Positions 27,146 through 36,605 of a DNA stretch of 64,000 nucleotides are shown piece by piece. Source of the DNA: Arthrobacter sp. NicSoilB8. GTDB lineage: Bacteria > Actinomycetota > Actinomycetes > Actinomycetales > Micrococcaceae. The translations under genes were made by a program, and so were the position numbers. Below the pieces are notes generated by a model that saw only the letters and a program-made list of their open reading frames with translations, made no database searches and had not been told where the DNA came from. Each line of letters opens with the position of its first letter. The stretch's first letter is position 1. The stretch is from positions 558,001 to 622,000 of the forward strand of contig NZ_AP024655.1 in assembly GCF_019977355.1 (NCBI RefSeq), given 5' to 3'.

Positions 27146-28597
27146 GTGGGAAAACACTGGGGATACTCATCGAGTGAGCAGACAGCCAGAACGCGGACCC
27201 TTGCCGTGCGCTGGGTATCCGGAGGCCTGTGCCTGTCCCTGGCCGTTCTGACAATCGGCGGCATTCAAGGGCTGAGCGCCGGGATGCCCGCTGGCCTCTC
27301 TGCCGCCGTCCCGGCCTCCGGCGCAGTGGGGCCTGAAACCCTGGACCCTGAAGCCCTGGCCCCGCCCTCCGGCGCCGCCGCGATCGTTGCACCAGGGACC
27401 CCGGCCGCCGTCACTGCCGACGCCCAGGCGCTCGTGGCCTTCAGCAGAAGCACAGTGCAAACGGTGAACCGGGAAGGGATCGGCGGCGAACTCAATGTCG
27501 CCTCCGCGGCGCTCACCCGGCCCGCAGCCGGCTTCCTCATGGCCCCGCTGGAAACGTTGGTGCCGTCGTCGCCGTTCGGACTGCGCACCAGCCCCCTCAC
27601 CGGGGTCGCGGGCGAATTCCACTGGGGCCAAGACTTCGCTGCACCCTGCGGCACTCGGGTCTACTCCGCCGACGCCGGTGTGGTGCGGGCCGTCGGGTGG
27701 CATCCGTGGGGCGGCGGCAACCGGGTGGAAATCGACCACGGCAACGGTCTCATCACCACGTACAACCACCTTGAGGCCATTGCGGTCAAGAAGGGCGACT
27801 CCGTGCGGGTGGGGGAGGTCATTGCCCGGGTGGGCACCACCGGATCTTCTACCGGCTGTCACCTTCACTTTGAAACGATCCTCAACGGATCCCACACCGA
27901 TCCGCGGGACTGGACGTTTCTCCCCATCAAGCAGGTGGACCAGCTCGGCACTATAGAGATGACCAGCTACGCGCCCGACGCCGGTAAGCCGTCCAACTCC
28001 GGGATCGGCTGGGCGATTCCCGTCCGGGAAGACCTGACCCACGTGGTGGCCGGGGGCGTTCAGGAACAACCTGCCGCCGTGGCGGCCAAGCCTTCCGGGA
28101 GTGCCTCGGCTGCGGCTACCGAGGCCGCCGCCGGCAAGCAGCCGGCAAAGCCCGCCGCGACCGCGACACCGACCGCGACGCCGACGCCAACCCCAACGAA
28201 GACCGCGACGCCCACCCCGACCGGAACGGCTTCTCCGACGCCCACTGCGACCGCGACGCCGACCGCGACGCCGACGGCAACTGCGACGCCGACGCCGACC
28301 CCGACGAAGACCGCGACGGCCACTCCGACGCCGACCCCGACGAAGACCGCGCCGGCAACTGCCACCGTGACGCCGACAGTTCCGGTGCCGAACCAGCCGT
28401 CCATTGCTCCACTGGCTACCTCCGCGCCGGCGTCAGCCTCTCCAAGTGCAACGGAAGCTGCCACGTCGCAGCCGGCACCGGTGACCCCGCCGATCACGCC
28501 AACCAGTCAGCCAAAGCCAACAACGGCCACGAAGTCGCCCACGAAGGCGGCCGCCACCAAAGCTTCAGCGACGCCCACCCCAACGCCGAGCCCCTAG
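27146..28597 (+). CDS. M23 family metallopeptidase, copy 2
   Basis: A 483-aa paralogue of the preceding gene, with the same start (GTG, MGKHWG), one N-terminal hydrophobic segment, and a LytM domain keeping [16 protein letters not shown] and GCHLHFE. The C-terminal 160 residues are a TP/TA repeat tail ([15 protein letters not shown] and similar) different in sequence from copy 1, so the tails have evolved faster than the catalytic domains. The motif AGATTGGGGTCTGGCG stands exactly 22 nt before the start in both copies. A start further upstream (GTG 27104) is possible but would lengthen the pre-signal region. Confidence 0.87.
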   Translation: MGKHWGYSSSEQTARTRTLAVRWVSGGLCLSLAVLTIGGIQGLSAGMPAGLSAAVPASGAVGPETLDPEALAPPSGAAAIVAPGTPAAVTADAQALVAFSRSTVQTVNREGIGGELNVASAALTRPAAGFLMAPLETLVPSSPFGLRTSPLTGVAGEFHWGQDFAAPCGTRVYSADAGVVRAVGWHPWGGGNRVEIDHGNGLITTYNHLEAIAVKKGDSVRVGEVIARVGTTGSSTGCHLHFETILNGSHTDPRDWTFLPIKQVDQLGTIEMTSYAPDAGKPSNSGIGWAIPVREDLTHVVAGGVQEQPAAVAAKPSGSASAAATEAAAGKQPAKPAATATPTATPTPTPTKTATPTPTGTASPTPTATATPTATPTATATPTPTPTKTATATPTPTPTKTAPATATVTPTVPVPNQPSIAPLATSAPASASPSATEAATSQPAPVTPPITPTSQPKPTTATKSPTKAAATKASATPTPTPSP

Positions 28598-28835
28598 CCG
28601 CCACGAAGCCTTGCCCCGAACCGTGTTTCGGAACCGCCGGGCGTGCCTGTCCGCCGGTGGAGGTTCCTGCAGCCGGTGATGTGACCTCCCTGCTTGACCT
28701 GACGCATAAGATCCCGGGTCCGGTCCGGGGCCTATCCAGCGGGCATACCCATACTCGCGCGCGTCGGCGCCGAACTACCCTAGTGAATAGGTCCGGACCA
28801 CTGCGCCGGACCACTGACATCGCGAGGATGCGCCC

Positions 28836-29321
28836 ATGACTGCTCTGCACTCCATTCCCCTGACACTTATCGACGGCACCAACACCGACTTCGGCCGCTT
28901 CAAGGGGGAGGTGGTGCTGGTGGTGAATGTGGCGTCCCAATGCGGTTTCACGCCGCAGTACGCGGGTCTCGAGGCGCTGCACAACAAGTTCCGCGACCAG
29001 GGATTCCAGGTCCTGGGTGTCCCGTGCAACCAGTTCGCCGGGCAGGAGCCCGGGGACGACGCCGAAATCGCCGAATTCTGCCAGCGCAACTTCGGGGTGA
29101 CGTTCCCGCTGACAGCCAAGGCCGATGTCCGCGGCAAGAACCAGCACCCGCTCTACGCCGAGCTCACCAAGTTCAAGAACGGCATCCTGCCGGGCCTGGT
29201 GAAGTGGAACTTCGAGAAGTTCCTGGTGAACCGCGACGGCGAGATCATTGCCCGCTTTGCGCCGACAGTGGAGCCGGACGCCCCGGAGGTCATCGAAGCT
29301 GTCCAGTCCGCCCTGGGCTGA
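28836..29321 (+). CDS. glutathione peroxidase family protein (thiol peroxidase)
   Basis: A 161-aa thioredoxin-fold peroxidase. The catalytic Cys36 is in NVASQCGFTPQY, Gln70 in PCNQFAGQEPG, and Trp124-Asn125 in LVKWNFEKFLV, completing the family tetrad. FCQRNFGVTFPL contains the second cysteine used by thioredoxin-dependent members, so in this actinobacterium the reductant is likely thioredoxin or mycothiol-linked rather than glutathione. The ATG has GAGGATG about 5 nt upstream. It stands alone, between the M23 gene and fdhA. Confidence 0.93.
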   Translation: MTALHSIPLTLIDGTNTDFGRFKGEVVLVVNVASQCGFTPQYAGLEALHNKFRDQGFQVLGVPCNQFAGQEPGDDAEIAEFCQRNFGVTFPLTAKADVRGKNQHPLYAELTKFKNGILPGLVKWNFEKFLVNRDGEIIARFAPTVEPDAPEVIEAVQSALG

Positions 29322-29542
29322 GGAAGAAGGCCCGAAATTCGGCCCCACAGCCCCTATCCCTAAGTATGCTTACCGCCTAGACTGGCCGAACCCTCCAACT
29401 TTCCGGGCATACCCACGGCGCAGTCATCCCTGACAGCCGCCCGTCGGCAGTGCGGCCGAGGTATTCCTGCGGGGGGCGCATCAAAGAACTTCGTGAATCA
29501 CAACTGGGCGCCATTGGGGCCCGTGAAAGCAGGAGGAAATCG

Positions 29543-30754
29543 ATGACAGGGAACAAAGCCGTTGCCTACAAGGGGCCGGGAAAAGTCGAACTGATCGACA
29601 TTGACTACCCCGAGTTCGAACTCAAGGACGGTCCGGGGGTCAACCCCGCCAACGTCGGCCGGCAGGTACGCCACGGCGTAATCCTCAAGACTGTTGCCAC
29701 GAATATCTGCGGCTCAGACCAGCATATGGTCCGGGGACGCACCACCGCCCCCACCGATCTGGTGCTTGGCCACGAAATCACAGGCGAAGTGGTGGAAGTT
29801 GGGCCCGACGTTGAATTCATCAAGGTCGGGGACATCTGTTCGGTGCCGTTCAACATTGCCTGCGGGCGTTGCCGGAACTGCAAGGAACGCAAGACGGGCA
29901 TCTGCCTGAACGTCAATCCCGACCGCCCCGGCAGCGCCTACGGGTACGTGGACATGGGCGGCTGGGTGGGCGGCCAGGCCAATTATGTCCTGGTCCCATA
30001 TGCGGACTGGAACCTGCTGAAGTTCCCGGACAAGGACCAGGCCCTCGAGAAGATGATGGACCTGACCATGCTCTCGGACATCTTCCCGACCGGATTCCAC
30101 GGCGCGGTCAGTGCCGGTGTCGGCGTCGGATCGACGGTCTACATCGCCGGTGCGGGCCCCGTCGGGCTGGCCGCTGCGACCAGCGCCCAGCTGCTGGGCG
30201 CCGCCGTCGTGATTGTCGGTGATATGAACGAGGACCGCCTCAAGCAGGCGCGCAGCTTCGGCTGCGAAACCGTCGACCTGTCTCAGGGCGGCCCGGCGGA
30301 GCAGATCGAGCAGCTCCTGGGCGTGCCCGAAGTCGACTGCGGCGTCGACGCTGTGGGCTTCGAGGCCAAGGGGCACGGTCACGATGCCAAGGAGGCTCCG
30401 GCGACGGTGCTGAACTCCCTGATGGAGCTCACCGCGGCCGGCGGCGCGCTCGGCATCCCCGGGCTGTACGTCACCGGCGATCCCGGCGGCGTGGACGAGG
30501 CGGCCAAGAAGGGTGCGCTGTCACTTAGCCTCGGCACCGGCTGGGCAAAGTCGCTTAGTTTCACCACGGGACAGTGTCCGGTCATGAAGTACAACCGGCA
30601 GCTCATGATGGCCATCCTGCACGACAAGGTGCACATCGCCAAGAACGTCAACGCGAAGGCCATTTCCCTGGAGGACGCACCCAAGGGTTACGCCGAATTC
30701 GACGCCGGTGCGGCGACGAAGTTTGTGCTTAACCCGAACGGATACCTGAGCTAG
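29543..30754 (+). CDS. fdhA: formaldehyde dehydrogenase, glutathione-independent (FdhA)
   Basis: A 403-aa zinc-dependent medium-chain dehydrogenase. The catalytic zinc ligands are Cys56 (TNICGSDQH) and His77-Glu78 (VLGHEITG), the structural zinc site is CGRCRNCKERKTGIC, and the NAD loop is AGAGPVGLAAA. The long sequence and the insert GSAYGYVDMGGWVGGQANY distinguish it from ordinary alcohol dehydrogenases and match Pseudomonas FdhA (about 399 aa), which oxidises formaldehyde with tightly bound NAD. AGGAGG precedes the ATG at 29543; upstream codons in the same frame lie before this signal. Confidence 0.92.
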   Translation: MTGNKAVAYKGPGKVELIDIDYPEFELKDGPGVNPANVGRQVRHGVILKTVATNICGSDQHMVRGRTTAPTDLVLGHEITGEVVEVGPDVEFIKVGDICSVPFNIACGRCRNCKERKTGICLNVNPDRPGSAYGYVDMGGWVGGQANYVLVPYADWNLLKFPDKDQALEKMMDLTMLSDIFPTGFHGAVSAGVGVGSTVYIAGAGPVGLAAATSAQLLGAAVVIVGDMNEDRLKQARSFGCETVDLSQGGPAEQIEQLLGVPEVDCGVDAVGFEAKGHGHDAKEAPATVLNSLMELTAAGGALGIPGLYVTGDPGGVDEAAKKGALSLSLGTGWAKSLSFTTGQCPVMKYNRQLMMAILHDKVHIAKNVNAKAISLEDAPKGYAEFDAGAATKFVLNPNGYLS

Positions 30755-30770
30755 CGGAAGTCCCCGAACC

Positions 30771-30816
30771 GGCGGCGCTGCCTTTCCCTGCTGACCCGGG
30801 GCCCGGCAGTGCCGCC
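30771..30816 (+). terminator. possible hairpin after fdhA
   Basis: GGCGGCGCTGCC and GGCAGTGCCGCC pair with one mismatch across a 22-nt loop, 17 nt after the fdhA stop. There is no T-run. Confidence 0.4.
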
Positions 30817-30992
30817 GTCCGGCCGCATCCCTTACATGCCGGAAGGAGCATGTGAGGGTAAGCCATCCGTTTACGGCGTATTTTCGAATATGCCTACCCA
30901 AGTTTTTACATTGTTCGCCGAATGTCTGGTTGGATAGTCATTACTGAGAGGGACACTGGAGGCACCGCTTCCACCCAACCAAGAAGGCAGCA

Positions 30993-31934
30993 ATGGAGCG
31001 CATCGAGGCCGAGCACCCCCGGCCACGTCATTTCTTACTTCACCTGAGCGACCCCCACCTGCTGGGGGGTCCGCAACCCCTGCACGGCGTCGTGGACAGC
31101 GAAGCCCTGCTCAGGCAGCTCTTCGAAGAAGTCCGGGCTTCCGGCGCGCGCCCCGAAGCCGTGATCTTCACGGGCGACCTCGCCGACCTCGGCGAACCCG
31201 ATGCCTATGCCAAGCTCCGGGCGATCGTGGATCCGGCGTGCAAGGACTTGGGGGCGAAGGTCATCTGGGCGATGGGCAACCACGACGACCGGGCTAATTT
31301 CCGGGCCGGGCTCCTGGACCAGGCGGACAATGATGCGCCGGTGGATCACAGCTACTTTGTCAACGGGCTGCGCATCATCACCCTGGACACCTCCGTGCCC
31401 GGCTTCCACCATGGCGAATTAAGCCAGGACCAGCTGGACTGGCTCGCCGCGGAACTGGCCACCCCCGCGCCGGACGGGACCATCCTTGCCCTGCACCACC
31501 CGCCGGTGCCGTCAGTGCTGGATCTTGCCGTGCTCGTGGAGCTCCGGGGCCAGTCGGCGCTCGCCGGGGTCCTGCGGAACTCAGATGTCCGCGCCATCCT
31601 CGGCGGCCACCTGCACTACTCGACCACCGCGACCTTCGCCGGCATTCCCGTGTCGGTCGCGTCGGCGACCTGCTACACCCAGGATCTGAACGTGTCTGTG
31701 GGTGGCACCCGCGGCCGCGACGGCGGGCAGGCGTTCAACCTGGTCCACGTCTACGAACACACAATCGTGCATTCTGTGGTGCTGCTTGGCGACACCCCCG
31801 CAGTCGGCGAGCTTGTTTCCCCCGAGGAAGTGCAGCGCCGGCTCTCGGCCGCCGGGATCTACATCCCGGAACAGGCCAAACTCGAGGCCCCGGCCCGCAA
31901 TCCGGCGCACCGCAGGTTCACCACCCTGAACTGA
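30993..31934 (+). CDS. CpdA-like metallophosphoesterase (phosphodiesterase)
   Basis: A 313-aa calcineurin-like phosphoesterase. The metal motifs appear in order: DPHLLGG (D-x-H), [21 protein letters not shown] and GGHLHYS. This pattern and the length fit the class III cyclic nucleotide phosphodiesterases (CpdA, Rv0805), though homologues also hydrolyse other phosphodiesters. The ATG has GAAGG about 6-7 nt upstream. A small hairpin with a TTCG loop (30875-30894, GGCGTATT/AATATGCC) lies in the 238-bp gap before it. It is convergent with the Stealth gene. Confidence 0.85.
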   Translation: MERIEAEHPRPRHFLLHLSDPHLLGGPQPLHGVVDSEALLRQLFEEVRASGARPEAVIFTGDLADLGEPDAYAKLRAIVDPACKDLGAKVIWAMGNHDDRANFRAGLLDQADNDAPVDHSYFVNGLRIITLDTSVPGFHHGELSQDQLDWLAAELATPAPDGTILALHHPPVPSVLDLAVLVELRGQSALAGVLRNSDVRAILGGHLHYSTTATFAGIPVSVASATCYTQDLNVSVGGTRGRDGGQAFNLVHVYEHTIVHSVVLLGDTPAVGELVSPEEVQRRLSAAGIYIPEQAKLEAPARNPAHRRFTTLN

Positions 31935-32091
31935 CCCCGGACCCGCCCTTAACGGGACCTGGTACAGGACCTGGAACGGGCCCCGGACACACGCTGCCGG
32001 GGACCCGTCGGGACCGGCGCCGGCGCTCCGCGCCTGTGTCTGGCGACGGGCCTGCTCCCGTGCTTTTTCTATGACTTCTCCGGCGTGGCCG

Positions 32092-33726
32092 CTACTTCTC
32101 CCAGGGCGCCTTGAGGGGGTAGTACTTCTCCAGGAAGTCCGTGACCAGTTCGGCCCGCTCTTCCGCGGGGACCTCCGGGAAGCTGCCGTCGTTGAGGCAG
32201 AAGAAGTCCATGTTCCGCTTGGCCAGAAGCTTCGGCAGATAATTCAGGCCGGCGCGCGCCGTAGTATCCACATATTTCACCTTGGCAGCCGTCTGGGTTA
32301 CGGCCCGGCCCGTTAGCAGCGCGTAATAATGGTAGAAAGAGTTGGTCACGGAAATGTTATCTGCGGCCCGGAACGTGCTCGCTGCGGTCTTGGCGAACTC
32401 GGCCGGGAACTCCTGCTCCATTTGCTCCACCACGCTGCGCCGCAGGGGAGCCGCGGTGTGCTCCAGGTGCCGGGTGGTGATGCGGCCGAACCGGTTCCAG
32501 AGCAGCTTGCGGTTCACCCGGGCGGCGTTTTCAAAGCCGCTGCGCTCGGCGTCGTTGTCGCCCAGCCCGATCCGCGTCTCGGCCTCGATGAACTTGGTGA
32601 TGCCGCCCGGGGTGAAGAACATGTCCGGTCCGACGGCGCGGCCAAAGAACATGTCGTCATTGGAATACAGGAAGTGCTCGGAGAGCCCCTCGATGTGGTG
32701 CAGCTGGCACTCCACGGCCTGCGAATTGTGCGTCGGCAGCACCGAGGGATCAGCGAAAAACTCCTCGCTGCGGACGATCGTCACACTCGGGTGGTCCGCC
32801 AGCCAGGCCGGGGCGGGGGAGTCGGTGGCGATGAAGATCCGGCGGATCCACGGGGCAAACATGTAGACCGACCGCAGGGCGTATTTGAGCTCATCGATCT
32901 GGCGGAAGCGGGCCTCGTGGTCATCGCCTTCGCCCACGACGACGCCGGCCATGCGGGCGCGGCGGGCCGCGATGTACTCGGGGGAGCTGCCGTCCACCCA
33001 CGAGAACACCAGGTCGATGTCGAAGCTGATGTCGCTGGCATGGTCCGCGAACATGTTCTCGATGGTGGGCCACGTGTGGCCGTAACGTTCCACCGTGCCG
33101 CGCACCGCATCCTGGGCCAGCATGGTGCGGCGCGTCAGGGAGTTCTCGATCGGCAGGATCAGCTGGTCGCCTTCGAAGCTCCACAGTTCCAGCTGCACGC
33201 CGGCGGAGGCGCCGAATTCAAAGCCGCCCTCCGGTTCCACCCTGGGCCGGTACAGCCTGAAGATCCGGGCCTGGCGGTTCGGCGAGAGCTCGCCGTCGGC
33301 GACCAGCACGGAGGACTTCTTCTTGGCGTCCACGCTCATGGAATAGAACGGCTCGTCGCGGCACGCCTCCACGAGCGCATCGCGGAGTTCCTTGCGGTCC
33401 TTCCAGTCGACGGCGATCACCGGGCGGTGGTTGTTTCCGCGGACCAGCAGGTAATCGAGGCCGGCGCCGGCCAGGACGGAGCGCAGGAACATGAGGTCTT
33501 CGACCATGGCCTGGTACGGGGTGCGGTTCTCGTTGATCAGCGCGTAGCGGCCGCGGTGGCGGACGACATCGGAGCGGGTCCGGAATCTGGCGACGGCGGC
33601 CGCCGACGTGATCTCGGCGTGGGCGTCCACAGATGCCTGGCTGCCATAGTAAATCTCGTCTTGGATCGCTGCTTCGGTGATGTGGATCTCCCGTTTCTCG
33701 TCAGTACGTTGGGCGTCTACTTGCAT
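32092..33726 (-). CDS. Stealth family sugar-phosphate transferase
   Basis: A 544-aa protein with the conserved Stealth regions: DIDLVFSWVDGSSPEY (CR1), DELKYALRSVYMFAPWIRRI followed by IATDSPAPAWL (CR2), HNSQAVECQLHHIEGLSEHF with YSNDDMFFGR (CR3) and the C-terminal block. Stealth proteins transfer hexose-1-phosphate from UDP- or GDP-sugars to build capsule or cell-wall glycans. The N-terminal 210 residues are a separate part with a YLLVRGNNHRPVIAVDW segment, common in actinobacterial members. No membrane segment is seen. It stands alone, not in a capsule cluster, so it probably decorates a wall polymer. Confidence 0.88.
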   Translation of the reverse strand: MQVDAQRTDEKREIHITEAAIQDEIYYGSQASVDAHAEITSAAAVARFRTRSDVVRHRGRYALINENRTPYQAMVEDLMFLRSVLAGAGLDYLLVRGNNHRPVIAVDWKDRKELRDALVEACRDEPFYSMSVDAKKKSSVLVADGELSPNRQARIFRLYRPRVEPEGGFEFGASAGVQLELWSFEGDQLILPIENSLTRRTMLAQDAVRGTVERYGHTWPTIENMFADHASDISFDIDLVFSWVDGSSPEYIAARRARMAGVVVGEGDDHEARFRQIDELKYALRSVYMFAPWIRRIFIATDSPAPAWLADHPSVTIVRSEEFFADPSVLPTHNSQAVECQLHHIEGLSEHFLYSNDDMFFGRAVGPDMFFTPGGITKFIEAETRIGLGDNDAERSGFENAARVNRKLLWNRFGRITTRHLEHTAAPLRRSVVEQMEQEFPAEFAKTAASTFRAADNISVTNSFYHYYALLTGRAVTQTAAKVKYVDTTARAGLNYLPKLLAKRNMDFFCLNDGSFPEVPAEERAELVTDFLEKYYPLKAPWEK

Positions 33727-33812
33727 GATAACGCGACCCTCAAAATCGCCGTGGAAACGTGCCGGGACCCGGCCGGTGTGTGACGGCGGAATCTGCCGCC
33801 GGCGGCGGACCG

Positions 33813-34727
33813 TTAGCCGGTGACGACGGCCAGCCAGTGGTGCAAGAATGCGGCACCGGCGTCGTCGTGGATCACGTCTTCGCCGAGTCCCAGATCGGCG
33901 GCGGTGAGGACCTCGTACGGTTTCACCGGGATGCCGTCCGCGGGCCGGACGTCCACGTGCTTCACGGCGTGGTCGTTGTGGTGCAGCCAGTCGGCCATGG
34001 CGTAGTCCGTGCGGGAGTCTCCTACGGTGCGCCAGGCCTGCGGCGTGATGCCCTGTGCGGCCAGGAGCTCCACGGCCCGGCTTGCGCCCAGGTCCTTGCC
34101 CAGCCGCACCGACTCGATGTCGGTCGAGATGATGGTCGGGTCGACGCGGAAGTCGACCTGGTCATCGGAATCCGGGACGTGGTGATCCAGCCGCACCACG
34201 CCGAGGCCGTGGCGCACCATGAGCTCCATCGCGTCGGCGTCGAACAGCTCCTGCTCGGCCCGGTAGTCAGGGCTGGCGACGGCGATGTGCTGCTCCACGG
34301 ACACCATGGCCCGCTTGGTTTCGTCGTAGAACATGTGGGCGGCGTAGTCCTCGGCGACGAGGCGGCGGACGTCGTCGCCGAAGGACTGCGGGATGGCGAG
34401 GCTGTGGTCCACGTGGACAGGGCCGGGGCCTTCCGCGGTGTAGCTGAACCACACGGCGCCCTTCTCGCAAATGGCGTGAATGACGGTGCCGGCGGGGATG
34501 CCGGCCGCGATCATCGGTTCCATGACCTGCTCGCGGATGAACGCGTCCGACCGGCCGGTGTTGAAGACGACCGGTACGCCCGCGGCGGCAAGCGCCAGCA
34601 GGTCCGCGATGATTCCGGGCTGCACGTCTCGGGTGACCGGGCTCGCGACCGGACCGTCGACGTCGAGCAGCAGCGCCAGCACAGGGGCCGACGGCGACGG
34701 AACAGGGGAATTCTCGGGTGAAGTCAT
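33813..34727 (-). CDS. HAD-superfamily hydrolase
   Basis: A 304-aa protein with HAD motifs: LALLLDVDGPVA (motif I), VVFNTGRSD (motif II region) and the late TVGDSRTDYAMADWL (motif IV). The cap is large (residues about 70-200), as in Cof/trehalose-phosphatase-like type II HADs. The second aspartate of motif I (DxD) is present. The substrate is unknown; a sugar phosphate is likely from fold class. On its 5' side CAGAAT stands 6 nt before the ATG, so it may also be leaderless. Confidence 0.8.
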   Translation of the reverse strand: MTSPENSPVPSPSAPVLALLLDVDGPVASPVTRDVQPGIIADLLALAAAGVPVVFNTGRSDAFIREQVMEPMIAAGIPAGTVIHAICEKGAVWFSYTAEGPGPVHVDHSLAIPQSFGDDVRRLVAEDYAAHMFYDETKRAMVSVEQHIAVASPDYRAEQELFDADAMELMVRHGLGVVRLDHHVPDSDDQVDFRVDPTIISTDIESVRLGKDLGASRAVELLAAQGITPQAWRTVGDSRTDYAMADWLHHNDHAVKHVDVRPADGIPVKPYEVLTAADLGLGEDVIHDDAGAAFLHHWLAVVTG

Positions 34728-34887
34728 ACCGCTATTCTGTCAGCCGCACGGATCATTTGCGCGAAGTGCGTAGCAGATCAACGCCCAGGCACCCGGTGTG
34801 TCAGTGCGGCGTATGACAAATGGTTACCGTTTGGCCACAACCTCACGCCGGCCGGGGACTTCGATTCCTTTGGGCGGCCAAGTTCCC

Positions 34888-34893
34888 TAGGCT
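34888..34893 (+). promoter_or_regulatory. TAGGCT -10 box of a leaderless gene
   Basis: TAGGCT ends 6 nt before the GTG at 34900 and 3 nt before the ATG at 34897; the spacing seen elsewhere in the window favours the GTG. Confidence 0.55.
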
Positions 34894-34899
34894 GGCATG

Positions 34900-35199
34900 G
34901 TGATATTCAAAGCTGTGGGCGAGGGACGCCCGTACCCCGACCATGGTTACAACACGCCCAAGGACTGGGCGGCCCTGCCGCCGCGTCCGGTCCGGCTCGA
35001 CGAGCTGGTGACCACGAAGCGCACCCTGGACCTTGAAGCCCTGCTGGCCGAGGACTCCACGTTCTTCGGTGACCTCTTCCCCCACGTCGTGGAGTACCGC
35101 GGCGTCCTCTATCTTGAAGACGGCCTGCACCGGGCAGTCCGCACCGCCCTGCACCAGCGCACCGCTATCCACGCGCGGGTCCTCGTGATAAATGGCTAG
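34900..35199 (+). CDS. small conserved actinobacterial protein (VapB-like annotation)
   Basis: A 99-aa protein MIFKAVGEGRPYPDHGYNTP, conserved in Arthrobacter relatives and sometimes labelled VapB-type antitoxin. I see no ribbon-helix-helix or AbrB motif and no toxin partner, so a toxin-antitoxin role is doubtful. VVEYRGVLYLEDGLHRAVRT is the central block. GTG 34900 is preferred to the ATG one codon earlier because of the promoter spacing. It overlaps the next gene by 8 nt, which suggests a functional link with the LytR_C protein. Confidence 0.75.
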   Translation: MIFKAVGEGRPYPDHGYNTPKDWAALPPRPVRLDELVTTKRTLDLEALLAEDSTFFGDLFPHVVEYRGVLYLEDGLHRAVRTALHQRTAIHARVLVING

Positions 35200-35872
35200 G
35201 AAGCCGCCAGACGTCAAGGTCCTGCACGGGCACCGCGTCATCAGCGGCTCGGAGCTACGGGCCACGTTCGTGGAGCCCGACGACACGGGGGAGAACCCCG
35301 TTCGGCTGCGCCGCCGGATCCTGCACGGCGTCGTCCTGGTGATACTGGTCGGCATGATCGTGGCGGCGATCGTGGTGGCCCTGGCCATCATGAACGGCCA
35401 GATCAAGCTGCCCGCGGCGGAGGAGCGGAGCAAAGCTCCGGTGTCGGTGTGCCCGGCGGCCATCTTCGACTACACGCCGCCGGAGAAGATCACCGTCAAC
35501 GTCTACAACTCCACGAGCCGGCCCGGCCTGGCGCGGAGCGTCGCCGACGCGCTGGCAGCGCGCAAGTTTGCCGTAAGCGCGGTGGGGAACACGACGTCGA
35601 GCTACCGCGGGGTTGCCCTGATAGTCTCCGGCGCCGCCGGCCAGGCGGCCGCCTTCAGCGTCCAGCGCCACGTGCCCGACTCCGACTACCTCCAGGACGG
35701 CCGGACGGACCCGAGCGTGGACGTGATCCTGACCGGCGACTTCAAAGAACTGGCCAAGCCCGAACTCGTGGACCAGACGCCGGGCCAGCTCAGCTGCCCC
35801 CGCGAGAACCGGCGCATCGTGGACGAGTCCACATGGACCCTCACGCCGACGGCGCCGCCCACGGCCGGATAG
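35192..35872 (+). CDS. LytR C-terminal domain membrane protein
   Basis: A 226-aa protein with a cytosolic basic N-terminus (about 45 aa), one transmembrane helix (VVLVILVGMIVAAIVVALAI, about 49-70) and an extracytoplasmic LytR_C domain with ITVNVYNSTSRPGLARSVAD and the late VDVILTGDF. LytR_C domains accompany wall-teichoic/arabinogalactan ligase proteins, but the catalytic LCP domain is absent here. Two cysteines (VSVCPAA and QLSCPREN) could form a disulfide. The ATG lies within the end of the preceding gene. Confidence 0.85.
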   Translation: MARKPPDVKVLHGHRVISGSELRATFVEPDDTGENPVRLRRRILHGVVLVILVGMIVAAIVVALAIMNGQIKLPAAEERSKAPVSVCPAAIFDYTPPEKITVNVYNSTSRPGLARSVADALAARKFAVSAVGNTTSSYRGVALIVSGAAGQAAAFSVQRHVPDSDYLQDGRTDPSVDVILTGDFKELAKPELVDQTPGQLSCPRENRRIVDESTWTLTPTAPPTAG

Positions 35873-35910
35873 TCGGCGCAGCTTGGACGGCGCCGCTTAG
35901 CTAGCGCAGC

Positions 35911-36549
35911 TTAGCTGGCGACGCGGACCGCCCGGCCGGCGTCGTCGAACCTGGCCCCGGCCCCCAACTGGATGAACCGCACCGTCCGGGCAAGCCGTGC
36001 CTCGGCCTCGGCATCCTGGCCGGCCCCGTCGCCCCGGGCCGCACTCGAGGACAGCGTGCCGTGGATGAGCTGGGCGAGCTGGGCAATGTCCGACTCGGGC
36101 AGGTATCCCTGGGCCATGCCGTCGCGCAGGATTCCCTGCAGGAGCACGCTGAGCTCGCCCACGTGGTCCGCGAGTTTGGCGAACGACGACGGCGAGAGCA
36201 CCGCCGCCATGGCTGGCCCCGGCGGCAGGTGGCGGCGGCTCAGGTCCTCCACCTGGGCGCGGACGTAGACGGCCAGCCGCTCCACCGGGTTCTCCAGCGA
36301 ATCCAGCGATTCGCGCAGGTCGAGCAGGAACCGCTCCGTCTCGTCCAGGGCGTAGGCGATGAGGAGCTCTTCGATGTCCGCGTAATAGTTGTAGACGGCG
36401 GTCCGGCCGATCCGGGCGTGGCGCGCGACGTCGGTCATGGTCAGGCCGGGCAGCCCGTGGGTGAAAAGGAGTTCCCCGAACGCGGTCAGGATGCGGCGCT
36501 GGGTCTCGGCACGTTGGGCGGCGTTGCTCGCGGCCGAAATCCTAGGCAT
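35911..36549 (-). CDS. TetR family transcriptional regulator
   Basis: A 212-aa TetR repressor. The N-terminal HTH is clear: RRILTAFGELLFTHGLPGLT then MTDVARHARIGRTAVYNYYAD. The ligand domain is not diagnostic. The ATG has TAAAGT 6 nt upstream and no Shine-Dalgarno, so a leaderless start is likely. It is convergent with the LytR_C gene and 56 bp upstream of it lies the end of pncB, transcribed the same way; its target is unknown. Confidence 0.88.
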   Translation of the reverse strand: MPRISAASNAAQRAETQRRILTAFGELLFTHGLPGLTMTDVARHARIGRTAVYNYYADIEELLIAYALDETERFLLDLRESLDSLENPVERLAVYVRAQVEDLSRRHLPPGPAMAAVLSPSSFAKLADHVGELSVLLQGILRDGMAQGYLPESDIAQLAQLIHGTLSSSAARGDGAGQDAEAEARLARTVRFIQLGAGARFDDAGRAVRVAS

Positions 36550-36555
36550 ACGGAC

Positions 36556-36561
36556 ACTTTA
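36556..36561 (-). promoter_or_regulatory. TAAAGT -10 box of the leaderless TetR gene
   Basis: TAAAGT, then GTCCGT (6 nt), then ATG on the minus strand. Confidence 0.5.
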
Positions 36562-36605
36562 GCGCGATCTGTCACTAAATCGGGCGGGTGGAAGACTGTG
36601 TCCCC

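Noticed and set aside
34900..35199. A toxin-antitoxin pair
   Set aside because: No PIN-domain or other toxin gene lies beside it, and the overlapping neighbour is a LytR_C membrane protein.
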